Below the pieces are notes generated by a model, which was not told where the DNA came from, searched no databases, and saw nothing but the letters and a program-made list of their open reading frames with translations. A program made the position numbers and the translations under genes. A DNA stretch of 64,000 bases from NCBI GenBank assembly GCA_017860275.1, contig JAFNAQ010000004.1:62001-126000 (forward strand). Reading direction: 5' to 3'. Origin of the DNA: Bacteroidota bacterium (GTDB lineage: Bacteria; Bacteroidota; Bacteroidia; Bacteroidales; P3). Positions 1 to 9,069 of this stretch are shown piece after piece (the first letter of the stretch is position 1; each line of letters begins with the position of its first letter).

Positions 1-1
1 A

Positions 2-820
2 ATGATTATTGATGATAATTCGACTCAAACAAGGACGCATTATGCCTTGCATGAGAATGGAAATATTAAAAACAGATTAGATATTCTTATTATTCCAGCA
101 GGTTATTCAACTGAGGATTCCCTTAAGATGAGAAAAGACCTAAAAATGTTCTCAGAGTTTATCTTCTCAAAACCTCCTTTCTCAAAGGCAAAGGATAAGA
201 TTAATGTTTGGGGAATAGAGTATTTCTCAGAAGAGTCAGGAATACCTGGACTAAAAGATTCTAAGCTAAACCCTAATACAGAACTTGGTGTAAGTTATAA
301 TACACTCGGTTCTCCAAGATATATAATGACAAGAAACCTTATGAACCTACATAGAATCATTAAGGATATTCCATATGAACAGATTATTATTATGTGTAAT
401 AGCGAGGTGTATGGAGGAGGAGGAATATATAATTTCTACGCAACCTCTTATGTTAATCCAAAGAATTCCTTTGTAGTAGTTCATGAGTTTGGACATAGCT
501 TTGCAGCCTTAGGAGATGAATATGCACAAAACGATTCGGATGTTCAGGGAGCAACAGAAAACATTGAGCCTTGGCAAGTAAATGTAACTGCATTAAAAGA
601 CTTTTCGAAGAAATGGGGAAATATGATGGAAAAGACAACTCCTATTCCAACTCCAGTAACAGAGGAGTATAAGGAAAAGATTGGAGTTTTTGAAGGGGCA
701 GCCTATAAGGCAAAGGGATTATATCGCCCTTACCAAGATTGCTTAATGAGATCGGATAAGCCATTCTGCCCTGTTTGCACAAGGGCAATAAACAATATGA
801 TAGATTTTTACACAGAATAA
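2..820 (+). CDS. M64-family (IgA peptidase-type) metallopeptidase, 5' end cut by window edge
   Basis: This is a zinc metallopeptidase of the M64 type, a family of secreted peptidases common in Bacteroidetes. The sequence shows HEFGHSFAALGDEY at about residues 161-174, which fits an HExxH zinc site followed by the downstream Asp of this family. A Cys-containing tail (DCLMR, then FCPVC) is also typical. The open frame reaches the first bases of the window, and family members usually carry an extra N-terminal domain and signal peptide. I therefore read the first in-frame ATG as internal and the gene as truncated by the window, not by mutation. polA follows after 9 bases on the same strand, so the two may be cotranscribed. 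The natural substrate cannot be inferred from this sequence. Confidence 0.85.
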   Translation: MIIDDNSTQTRTHYALHENGNIKNRLDILIIPAGYSTEDSLKMRKDLKMFSEFIFSKPPFSKAKDKINVWGIEYFSEESGIPGLKDSKLNPNTELGVSYNTLGSPRYIMTRNLMNLHRIIKDIPYEQIIIMCNSEVYGGGGIYNFYATSYVNPKNSFVVVHEFGHSFAALGDEYAQNDSDVQGATENIEPWQVNVTALKDFSKKWGNMMEKTTPIPTPVTEEYKEKIGVFEGAAYKAKGLYRPYQDCLMRSDKPFCPVCTRAINNMIDFYTE

Positions 821-829
821 AATAAATAA

Positions 830-3643
830 ATGGAAGATAAGAGACTATTCCTTATTGATGCAATGGCATTGATATTTCGTTCCTACTATGCCTTAAATAA
901 AAACCCTAGAATAAACTCCAAGGGATTAAACACCTCGGCAGTACTTGGATTTGCAAATACACTTTTAGATATAATAAAACAACATAAGCCAACACATCTA
1001 GGAGTTGCCTTTGATCTTCATGGTCCAACGGTTCGACATGAGCAGTTCGAAGACTATAAGGCAAATCGTCAAGAGACTCCAGAGGATATTCTAATCTCTA
1101 TACCAATTATCAAAGAGTTGGTACAGGCTATGAATATTCCTATGCTTGCGGTTCAAGGCTATGAGGCAGATGATGTAATTGGTACTCTTTCAAAGAAGGC
1201 AGCAAGGGCAGGCTATACAGTATATATGGTTACTCCTGATAAGGATTATGCTCAGCTTGTGGAAGAGAATATCATAATGTATAAGCTTGGTAGAATGGGA
1301 GGCAAGGATGAGATGTTGGGAGTTAAGGAAGTGATTGAGAAGTTTGAGATAAAAAGACCTGAGCAGGTAATAGATATACTTGGTCTCTGGGGAGATTCTT
1401 CCGATAATATTCCAGGCGTGCCAAGTATTGGGGAGAAGAAGGCTAAACAATTAATGCAGCAGTTCGATAGCATTGAGGAGATACTTGAAAATACAGATAA
1501 GATAGAGAGTAATTCGATTCGTAAGGCAATAGAGGAAAACAAGGATAAGGCAATACTCTCAAAGCAGCTTGCAACAATAATCCTCGATGTACCAATAGAG
1601 TTTGAGGAAGAAAAGCTAAACCTTGAGCATCCTAATATTGAGCATTGCAAGAAACTATTTGCAGAGCTTGAGTTTAAAACCTTTGAAAATCGTTTCTTCA
1701 AAGAGTTTTTATTTCTAACAGAGTCTAACCCAATTGGGGCAAAGAAAAATATCGCAGATGATTCTCAATTAGATTTATTTGGCGAGCCTATTTCTTCTTC
1801 AGATAATCAAATTTCGTATTCTTCCTATGATACAATTTCTACCATAGAGCATAAATATTTATTTATTGATAGCCCTGAAACAAGAGAGGAGTTATTTTCG
1901 AAGATTAAGGAGAGGGGATATTTTGCTTATGATTGCGAGACAACAGGTCTTGAAATGGACTGCGAGATAATTGGACTTTCATTCTCTGTTGAAGATAATA
2001 GTGGGTATTTCCTTTTACTTCCAAGCAATAGGGATGAGGTAGTAAGAATTCTTCAAGACTATAAAGAGATTTTTGAGGACGAGGAAATCCAAAAGATTGG
2101 TCATAATATGAAGTTCGATAAGAATGTTCTTCTAAATTATGGTTTAGAGGTTAGTGGAAAATGTTTCGATACAATTCTTGCTCATTATCTAATCGATGCA
2201 GAGTCAAGACATAAACTAGATCTTCTTTCTGTTTCTTATCTTAACTATGAGATGATTCCTTTCGAAAGAGTAGTAGGAAAGATGGCAAAGATTGGGAAGA
2301 TTAATCCAAAGCTTTTGGATAAGGAATTACTAAAGGAATATGCCGTTGAGGATGCAGATATTTGTCTAAGGCTTAAACCTATATTTGAAGCAAAGCTAAG
2401 GGAAAGCAATCTAATGGAAGTCTTCGAAACAATTGAGATGCCTCTTGTTGATGTTCTTTTAGATATGGAGAGAGAAGGAGTGAGGATAAATTTTGAGGAG
2501 TTGAATGAGTTCTCAAAGGAGCTTCAAAACAAAAAGATAGAACTAGAGGGAAAGATATATGAGTTAGCAGGGCAGGAGTTTAATATTTCTTCTCCAAAAC
2601 AGTTAGGAGATATTCTCTTTACAAAGCTAGAGATTGTTGAAAAGGCAAAGAAGACCTCTCAAAGCAAGCAGTTTTCAACAGCGGAAGATGTGCTGGTTAA
2701 GCTTATTGATAAACATCCAATAATTTCATTAGTCTTAGATTATCGTTCTTTGACAAAACTTAAAGGAACATATGTCGATGCCCTACCTCTACTAGTAAAT
2801 AAGACCACAAATCATATTCATACCTCATATAATCAATCAACAGCCGTAACAGGAAGGCTTTCTTCAACAAATCCAAACCTTCAAAATATCCCAATTCGTT
2901 CTGAGCAAGGCAAGGAGATAAGAAAGGCTTTTGTTCCAAGAAACGAGGATTATATTCTTCTATCTGCCGACTATTCTCAGATAGAGCTGAGGATAATTGC
3001 TTCTTTGAGTGAGGACGAAAATATCTGCGAGGCATTTAGAAATAATATAGATATTCACCTTGCCACAGCAGCAAAGATTTATGGAGTTTCTCTCGATGAG
3101 GTAACAAAGGATATGAGAAGAAATGCAAAGAGTGTAAACTTTGGAATAATCTATGGAATCTCAGCCTTTGGTCTGTCGGAACAATTATCCATTCCAAGAA
3201 AGGAGGCACAAACCCTAATTGATGAGTATTTTGCAAACTATCCAAAGATCAAGGCTTTTATTGAAAAGAGTATTCTTTCTGCAAGAGAAAAAGGATATGC
3301 CGAAACAATTTCAGGAAGAAGAAGATACTTAAGTGATATCACTTCAAGCAATGCTAATATTAGAAACTTTGCCGAGCGCAATGCAGTGAATATGCCTATT
3401 CAAGGAACATCTGCCGACATGATTAAACTTGCAATGATTTCTATTCATAAGGAGTTTAAACAAAAGCAGCTTAAGTCGAAGATGATTCTACAGGTTCATG
3501 ATGAACTTGTCTTTGATGTCTATAAACCCGAAATTGAAATGGTAAAAGAAATAGTAGAAAGGCAGATGAAGAATGCCCTACCACTAACAATACCAATAGA
3601 AGTAGATATAAACCAAGGAGAAAACTGGCTAGAAGCGCATTAG
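830..3643 (+). CDS. polA: DNA polymerase I
   Basis: DNA polymerase I fills gaps and removes RNA primers during replication and excision repair. At 937 residues it has the full three-domain length. An N-terminal 5'-3' exonuclease domain covers roughly residues 1-300. A 3'-5' proofreading domain begins near residue 360 with YDCETTGL, followed by GHNMKFDKN and YAVEDAD, so its acidic metal ligands look intact. The C-terminal polymerase domain carries DYSQIELR (about residue 713), RRNAKSVNFGIIYG and QVHDELV (about residue 888). It lies 9 bases downstream of the M64 peptidase gene. No frameshift or missing catalytic motif was seen. Confidence 0.98.
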   Translation: MEDKRLFLIDAMALIFRSYYALNKNPRINSKGLNTSAVLGFANTLLDIIKQHKPTHLGVAFDLHGPTVRHEQFEDYKANRQETPEDILISIPIIKELVQAMNIPMLAVQGYEADDVIGTLSKKAARAGYTVYMVTPDKDYAQLVEENIIMYKLGRMGGKDEMLGVKEVIEKFEIKRPEQVIDILGLWGDSSDNIPGVPSIGEKKAKQLMQQFDSIEEILENTDKIESNSIRKAIEENKDKAILSKQLATIILDVPIEFEEEKLNLEHPNIEHCKKLFAELEFKTFENRFFKEFLFLTESNPIGAKKNIADDSQLDLFGEPISSSDNQISYSSYDTISTIEHKYLFIDSPETREELFSKIKERGYFAYDCETTGLEMDCEIIGLSFSVEDNSGYFLLLPSNRDEVVRILQDYKEIFEDEEIQKIGHNMKFDKNVLLNYGLEVSGKCFDTILAHYLIDAESRHKLDLLSVSYLNYEMIPFERVVGKMAKIGKINPKLLDKELLKEYAVEDADICLRLKPIFEAKLRESNLMEVFETIEMPLVDVLLDMEREGVRINFEELNEFSKELQNKKIELEGKIYELAGQEFNISSPKQLGDILFTKLEIVEKAKKTSQSKQFSTAEDVLVKLIDKHPIISLVLDYRSLTKLKGTYVDALPLLVNKTTNHIHTSYNQSTAVTGRLSSTNPNLQNIPIRSEQGKEIRKAFVPRNEDYILLSADYSQIELRIIASLSEDENICEAFRNNIDIHLATAAKIYGVSLDEVTKDMRRNAKSVNFGIIYGISAFGLSEQLSIPRKEAQTLIDEYFANYPKIKAFIEKSILSAREKGYAETISGRRRYLSDITSSNANIRNFAERNAVNMPIQGTSADMIKLAMISIHKEFKQKQLKSKMILQVHDELVFDVYKPEIEMVKEIVERQMKNALPLTIPIEVDINQGENWLEAH

Positions 3644-3721
3644 ACTTTTGAATAATAAGACTAAATATAATGGCGGAACTCGAAAAGCCTTATGAGTAGA
3701 GACAATATAAAACAAAAATGT

Positions 3722-4183
3722 ATGAAGAAAATTATTATTTTGATTATGATTTGTTTTTCGACAAATCTATTTTCGCAGACTGAACAAATAAAAGAAGAGG
3801 TTAATATGCGAAAAAGTGTTACAATTGGAGTAATGCAAGGAGGAGGTTCCTTGATAGGTGCTGATTTTGAATTTTTACTCACTGACTATTTTGGATTTCA
3901 AGTTGGCGCAGGTATAGTTGGATATGGCGCAGGTTTAAATTATCATTTTAAGCCCTCTATTAGAAGCTCATTTATTTCTATACAATATTGGAACCAAGGA
4001 ATAGGAAAGTCATTTACTCAAAATGCAATAGGTGCAACTTATGTTTATAGGGGTAAAAAATGGTTTACATTCCAAATAGGATTGGGAGTACCTTTAGAAA
4101 AAGGACCCGCAATGCCGGCTGATTTCGAACAACCTCCTGTAATGTTATTATATTCAATAGGGGCTTATATTCCATTCAAGTAA
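3722..4183 (+). CDS. Small exported protein, probably outer-membrane barrel-like, unknown function
   Basis: I do not recognise a specific family. The frame is open from an ATG at 3692, but the ATG at 3722 begins MKKIIILIMICFSTNLFSQ, a clear signal peptide, so I chose it; this gives about 153 residues. The mature part is rich in Gly and aromatic residues in alternating beta patterns (for example GFQVGAGIVGYGAGLNYHF) and ends in IGAYIPFK. That pattern suggests a small outer-membrane beta-barrel. It sits 78 bases after polA and upstream of a long non-coding stretch containing dispersed-repeat copy A. Confidence 0.6.
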   Translation: MKKIIILIMICFSTNLFSQTEQIKEEVNMRKSVTIGVMQGGGSLIGADFEFLLTDYFGFQVGAGIVGYGAGLNYHFKPSIRSSFISIQYWNQGIGKSFTQNAIGATYVYRGKKWFTFQIGLGVPLEKGPAMPADFEQPPVMLLYSIGAYIPFK

Positions 4184-4270
4184 ATTATTATTAAATACAA
4201 GAAGGATTTTTAAGTGCGAGATATAGTATCTTGCACTTTTTTTTTATTTATCTTTCAGAAATACTTGTTC

Positions 4271-4690
4271 TCTTAATTTTAAGAAATAGAAATTTGGTTT
4301 TTGTTGTCAAAAACCTTGTTTTGTTGCTTTGGAATAAGATTCTAAATTCTTAGAATCTTATTCTATTTCTCTAGAATCAAGTTCTATTGAAATATAACAG
4401 CTATTTCCCTGAAAATAAACTTCGTTTCTGTAAATTTATATCAGAGAAAAATATTAAAAGGTCTAATAAAAATATAAAAAGAGTAGCTTTTTTTCTAAAT
4501 AGGTAGGATATTATGTCTTTTCATCGAAATTTCCCAGATTTATTATAGATAATTAACTAACCGTTGTTTGGGGTAGAATCGTTGTCTTTGATTTTTCAAG
4601 CTATAAGCCCTGATAATATTGTGAGTATTTAACTCCAAAACTTGTGCAATGTTAAGAAAATGGGGTGTTTTAGGCTTTTATGTTAATTGG
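4271..4690 (+). repeat. Dispersed intergenic repeat, copy A (about 420 bp)
   Basis: The 598-base gap 4184-4781 has no convincing gene. Most of it is one copy of a repeat also found at 39680-40120 (opposite orientation) and 52231-52628. The blocks shared in order are: TTTTAAGAAATAGAAAT; CCTTGTTTT followed by GGAATAAG; a hairpin at 4332-4363 (GAATAAGATTCTAA, loop ATTC, perfect 14-bp complement); TAGAATCAAGTTCTATT; GAAAATAAACTTCGTTTCTG; a TATCAGAGAAAAAT block; TAGATAATTAACTAACC; and AAAACnTGnnnAATGTTA near the end. Boundaries were judged by eye. The rest, 4691-4781, is AT-rich leader of the receptor gene, where I see no clear TAnnTTTG element. Confidence 0.8.
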
Positions 4691-4781
4691 ATTTGGGATG
4701 ATAAATCGCCTAAGCCGATAAATTTAACATATTCTATATAATATCTTCAGGATTTTATAGTTATATGCTAAATTAAACATA

Positions 4782-7268
4782 ATGAAAAAATATTTCTTAG
4801 TCCTTACATTTATTATGCTCAGCATGGTTAATGTTGTTTCTGCTCAAAGGTTTACCATTGTTGGAAAAGTTACAGATTCCATAACCTTGTCTCCTCTTTC
4901 ATTTGTAAATACTGTTGTTTTCCCAAAGAATGATTTCGACAAACCTTTGGGAGGTACAATTAGTGATACCCTTGGAGTGTTTAAGATTAAAGGGATTAAG
5001 AAGCAAAATCTTTCTCTAAAGGTTAGTTTCGTAGGATATAAAACATTGACGCTTGAGGTGCAGGCAACAGATATTAAATCGGATACATTGTTTTTAGATG
5101 ATATTAAAATATCGCCCACTGGTAGTAATATTGGAGAGGTAAATATTGAGGCAAAGATTGAACGTTTTGAGATTGATGCCGATAAGATGACGATGAATAT
5201 TGATAAGGACTTAGCAACTACTGTAAATAATGCTTTTGAATTATTGAAGAAAGTGCCAGGGGTGTTTATTGATAAGGATGAGAATATAACTCTTAATGGC
5301 AGAGGGGGAATTTTATTTCAATTCAATGGTAGGGATAGGAAGATTCAATGGAAGGCACTTACCTCTATGCTTAAGGGTATGACTCCTGATCAAATAGAAA
5401 AGTTTGAAGTGATGACCAACCCTTCTGCTAAATATGATTCGGAAGGGACTTCGGGTATAATTAATATTAAGTTTAAGAACGATAAGAATTATGGTTTTAA
5501 TGGTTCGGTCAATGCTCGCTCTTCCTATGAATATGATTTTAATAACACAGGTTCGGTCAATCTAAACTATGTAGATAATAAATGGACGTCCTCAATTAAT
5601 TATAGTAATAATCAATATAAATCGAAGGGAAAATCAAGTTCCAAGACTTACACTTCAATGAATCCAGGCGATACAATTCTTTTTCGTTCAGAATCAGATT
5701 ATGCATGGGTTTACAATAGTCATAATCTTGATTTAAGTGTAGACTATTTAATTGATACTAATAATTCTTTAGGTATGTCATTTTCTTATAATAAGAATTA
5801 TAGTCCCTTTATGTCAAGAAGATACCCAACCTATATTTCTTCCTATCCAAATTATTTTTCTGAGATTGATTCATCTTTCGTAAATACTAATGGGAGTGAA
5901 AGTAATTCGGAGGATTATTATTTTAGTCTAAACTACACTCATAGCTTCGATACAAATGGAACAAAACTTACCTCCGATTTTAATACTTCAATAAATAACT
6001 CTAATAGTAATAATGACAATGCTACTAGATATTATATTGGTAGCGATGAATCGAATATGTCACGTCAGGAGGCTTTTCGTCAAAATACAGTATCTAAGAA
6101 TAGAAATTTTACTTTTAAGACCGATATAGTTAAGCCTTTCGATAAGAAAACAAGATTAGAGTTTGGGATAAAATCTACACTTAGCCTTGCCGATAATGAT
6201 TTTAATTCAATGATTTTGGACACAAATTCTCAATATACCAATAATACAGCTAAGAGTAATCAGTTCCAATATATGGAGAATATAAACTCTGCCTATGCTT
6301 CTTTCTCAAAAACTTTTAAAGAAAAGACAACGCTTCGACTTGGGCTTAGAACAGAGCAAACCAATACAAAGGGTTATCAAGTAATTTTAGATTCAACAAA
6401 TAGAAATAGCTATATAAATCTTTTCCCTAATATAAGTCTTAGTTATGCCTTTAAGCCAGATAATAGACTAAGCTTCTATTATGGATATAGAATCTCAAGG
6501 CCAAGCTATAGTAGCTTAAACCCATTCTTAGAAAAAAGCAATGACTATTCTTATTCTAAAGGAAATCCATTGCTTGAACCTCAGTTCTCTCATTCTGTGG
6601 GATTATCCTATTCTCTAAAATATATGTTCTTTCCAAGTCTTTCATATAGTTACACAAGAAATACTGTTTCAGATATTGTAGAAAGAGTACCAAATACTCT
6701 TATTCAAATTTCAACTCCTTATAATATTAGAAATTCTCATAGTTTAAACCTTGGCATGAGCTTTAATAAGCAACTATTTAAATGGTGGTCTTTATATGCT
6801 TATGGAAGTGGTAGCTATTCAAAGACAGAATCAAAGAATGACACTATTGGAATTAATTTTGAGTCGCTAAGTCTTTCAATTTATGGAGGCTCATCATTTA
6901 ATTTGCCTTATAAATATAAGCTAAATCTCTTCTACTATTATTACTCTGGAGGAATGTATGGTATTTATAAATATAATGGATGGCAGGGAGGAAATATTAG
7001 TGCTAGTAAATCATTCTTTAGTGACAAATTAGATATTAGTTTTGGCATTGGGAATATTTTTGCAAAGAGAAAACAAGAATCGGAGTACTCATATAAGGGG
7101 ACAATTGCCAAATCAACATGGACAGGGACAAGGCTAAGCTATTCTTTAGGTATAACATATAACTTCGGAAAAGTATATGAAGGGAAAAAACTTGAGAAGA
7201 TTCAAAGTGAAAACTCCGACTCAAGAGTTGGAGGTGTTTCATCAGGAAAAGGAGGAGGAAAGCCTTAG
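4782..7268 (+). CDS. TonB-receptor-like outer-membrane beta-barrel protein (carboxypeptidase-regulatory-like plus OMP_b-brl_3-type barrel)
   Basis: This outer-membrane protein has 828 residues. Residues 1-22 are a signal peptide ending VVSAQ. Residues about 25-110 resemble a carboxypeptidase-regulatory-like Ig fold (TDSITLSPLSFVNTVVF, DTLGVFKIKGI, VSFVGYKTL). A plug-like region follows at about 145-235 (LLKKVPGVFIDKDENITLNG, then NPSAKYDSEGTSGIINIKF). The remainder is a long Tyr/Ser/Asn-rich barrel with SRPSYSSLNPFLEKSNDYSY, characteristic of the outer-membrane beta-barrel family related to TonB-dependent receptors. No TonB box is obvious and no SusD-like partner is adjacent, so the substrate is unknown. 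It ends one base before the convergent CDF transporter stop. Confidence 0.9.
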   Translation: MKKYFLVLTFIMLSMVNVVSAQRFTIVGKVTDSITLSPLSFVNTVVFPKNDFDKPLGGTISDTLGVFKIKGIKKQNLSLKVSFVGYKTLTLEVQATDIKSDTLFLDDIKISPTGSNIGEVNIEAKIERFEIDADKMTMNIDKDLATTVNNAFELLKKVPGVFIDKDENITLNGRGGILFQFNGRDRKIQWKALTSMLKGMTPDQIEKFEVMTNPSAKYDSEGTSGIINIKFKNDKNYGFNGSVNARSSYEYDFNNTGSVNLNYVDNKWTSSINYSNNQYKSKGKSSSKTYTSMNPGDTILFRSESDYAWVYNSHNLDLSVDYLIDTNNSLGMSFSYNKNYSPFMSRRYPTYISSYPNYFSEIDSSFVNTNGSESNSEDYYFSLNYTHSFDTNGTKLTSDFNTSINNSNSNNDNATRYYIGSDESNMSRQEAFRQNTVSKNRNFTFKTDIVKPFDKKTRLEFGIKSTLSLADNDFNSMILDTNSQYTNNTAKSNQFQYMENINSAYASFSKTFKEKTTLRLGLRTEQTNTKGYQVILDSTNRNSYINLFPNISLSYAFKPDNRLSFYYGYRISRPSYSSLNPFLEKSNDYSYSKGNPLLEPQFSHSVGLSYSLKYMFFPSLSYSYTRNTVSDIVERVPNTLIQISTPYNIRNSHSLNLGMSFNKQLFKWWSLYAYGSGSYSKTESKNDTIGINFESLSLSIYGGSSFNLPYKYKLNLFYYYYSGGMYGIYKYNGWQGGNISASKSFFSDKLDISFGIGNIFAKRKQESEYSYKGTIAKSTWTGTRLSYSLGITYNFGKVYEGKKLEKIQSENSDSRVGGVSSGKGGGKP

Positions 7269-8162
7269 TTAGCAATGCTCACATTCTTCTTCCTCTGACA
7301 TTGTTTCCATCTCAAGAGTTGCATGGTGAATATTATGCTGCTTGCAAAGGTCTTTTACCTTTTTCTTAAGCTCAATATTCTCATTGGTTGTAATTTCGTT
7401 GCTTGTAACAATATGCATAGAAAGAATATGATGAATGCCATCTAAGGTCCAAAGGTGGAAATCGTGAATAGATACAACGTTCTTAAGCGCAAGCACCTCA
7501 TCTTGTAGCCTATCACTCTCAATATCTTGTGGCACTTCTTGAAGAAATATCTTAAAGGTTTGTCGAAGGTTTTTATATGCGTTAATCAGTACCCAAATAC
7601 AAATTGCGATAGAGAGAATTGGGTCGAGAATAGGTAGGTTTACAAAAATCATCACAATACTTACAACTAATACAGAAGCCCATCCCAAAACATCTTCAAA
7701 TAAATGAAGATAAACAGCCCTTTCGTTAAGAGATTTTCCTTTCTTTACCCTTAGTACAGCAATACCATTTACCACAATCCCAAGTATTGCGAGTAAAAGC
7801 ATCCCCTCGGCGTTAGTCTGCTCAGGGTTAAATAACCTTTTAATACTTTCAAATAATACAAAGCAAGAACCGAAAACTAATAAAGCAGAAATAAACACGG
7901 AGCCTAACAAAGAGAATCTCTTATAACCATAGGAATAAAACTTATCTCTTGTTTTATTGGACTTTTTCTCAAGATACCAAGCAATACCAAGAGATATGCT
8001 ATCCATAAAATCGTGAAGAGCATCTGATAGGATTGCAATACTATTTGTAAATATACCCCCAAAAAGCTCAATAATTGCAAAGCAAAGATTAAGAATAAAA
8101 GCAAAGACAATATTCTTCTGACCTTCGGAATGATTATGTGAATGATTGTGATTATGTGCCAT
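7269..8162 (-). CDS. Cation diffusion facilitator family metal transporter
   Basis: This inner-membrane secondary transporter probably exports Zn(II) or a similar divalent cation in exchange for protons. The 297-residue protein has a His-rich N-terminus (HNHNHSHNHS), six hydrophobic segments and the family metal-site motifs SDALHDFMDS and HLFEDVLGWA. The cytoplasmic domain contains HDFHLWTLDG and ends EEEECEHC. ZitB/CzcD-like annotation is reasonable, but metal preference cannot be set from sequence. It is the last of six same-strand genes following the four histidine kinases and the acyltransferase. Its stop abuts the convergent receptor gene. Confidence 0.93.
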   Translation of the reverse strand: MAHNHNHSHNHSEGQKNIVFAFILNLCFAIIELFGGIFTNSIAILSDALHDFMDSISLGIAWYLEKKSNKTRDKFYSYGYKRFSLLGSVFISALLVFGSCFVLFESIKRLFNPEQTNAEGMLLLAILGIVVNGIAVLRVKKGKSLNERAVYLHLFEDVLGWASVLVVSIVMIFVNLPILDPILSIAICIWVLINAYKNLRQTFKIFLQEVPQDIESDRLQDEVLALKNVVSIHDFHLWTLDGIHHILSMHIVTSNEITTNENIELKKKVKDLCKQHNIHHATLEMETMSEEEECEHC

Positions 8163-8174
8163 AAATTATTAGGT

Positions 8175-9053
8175 TTAATTCCTTTTATGCTTCCAGCGTT
8201 TATGTGACCAAAGCCAGTACTGAGGGTTTTCTTTAATAGATTTTTCTAAAAAGGAGAGATGCTTTTCGGTGATTTCACCATAGGCTGTTTCCTGCGGATT
8301 GTCAGTTATTGGGGAAATATCAAAAGAATAATAACCTCTCTTGAGCTTTCTAACAGTATAGTAAAATATTGGATAATTGTATTTTTTTGCAAGGCTTTCT
8401 GCTCCAAATATTACTGGAGTATCTTGATTAAGAAAACTTGTCCAATAGCAACGGTGTTTATCATTAGGACTTTGGTCTGAGAGTAACATATAGGCGCAAG
8501 GTATATTCTCCTTTTCGTAGTGTTCGAATGTTTCTTTGGTGTTATCTGCATAACAAACTTCTGTGCCAAAACGGGTGCGCTTCTTATGCATAAGGTCTCC
8601 GAATACCTTATTGCTCATTCTCTTCCCAACCCCTATGCCATGATGATTAATCTGCATATCTAGAGACAGCACCATATATTCCCAGTTATTATAATGTGCA
8701 GAAACCAAGAGAACGGATTGTTTATTATCGAAATATGGCTTTAGAATCTCTGGATTTATGCAATAATACCTCTTCATAAGATTTTTCTTAGATATTGATA
8801 GCATCTTAAATGCTTCTAAGAAAATATCTGCAAGATGTTTGTAGAATTTATTCTTGATTTTTTGAATCTCTTTTTCTGTTAATTCAGGGAAGGAGTTTCT
8901 TAGATTATTCTCAACAACCACAGTTCTATAACCTATAATATGTTCAAGAATAAAAGACAAAAGACTTGAAATAAGGTATAGGAACCACATCGGAAGCCAA
9001 GAAAGAGGAATCAATACAATATAAAAAAGTATGTAGTTGACAATTTTTTTCAT
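8175..9053 (-). CDS. LpxL/HtrB-type lipid A biosynthesis acyltransferase
   Basis: The family transfers a secondary acyl chain to lipid A at the inner-membrane face. The ATG at 9051-9053 starts MKKIVNYILFYIVLIPLSW, a membrane anchor. An upstream in-frame ATG at 9089 would overlap the preceding kinase gene, so I prefer 9053 (292 residues). The catalytic motif appears as SAHYNNWEYM, matching the HX4E signature. Downstream blocks such as DQSPNDKHRCYW and FFGAES-like FGAESLAKKYNYPIFY follow family order. It lies 16 bases after histidine kinase 1 and 12 bases before the CDF transporter. The exact lipid substrate is not resolved. Confidence 0.9.
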   Translation of the reverse strand: MKKIVNYILFYIVLIPLSWLPMWFLYLISSLLSFILEHIIGYRTVVVENNLRNSFPELTEKEIQKIKNKFYKHLADIFLEAFKMLSISKKNLMKRYYCINPEILKPYFDNKQSVLLVSAHYNNWEYMVLSLDMQINHHGIGVGKRMSNKVFGDLMHKKRTRFGTEVCYADNTKETFEHYEKENIPCAYMLLSDQSPNDKHRCYWTSFLNQDTPVIFGAESLAKKYNYPIFYYTVRKLKRGYYSFDISPITDNPQETAYGEITEKHLSFLEKSIKENPQYWLWSHKRWKHKRN

Positions 9054-9069
9054 ATTGCAAAAGTAAAAT

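Noticed and set aside
4332-4363. Hairpin as a terminator for the small barrel-like gene
   Set aside because: There is no T run after the stem, and the same hairpin recurs in other copies of the repeat, so a repeat-internal structure is the better reading.
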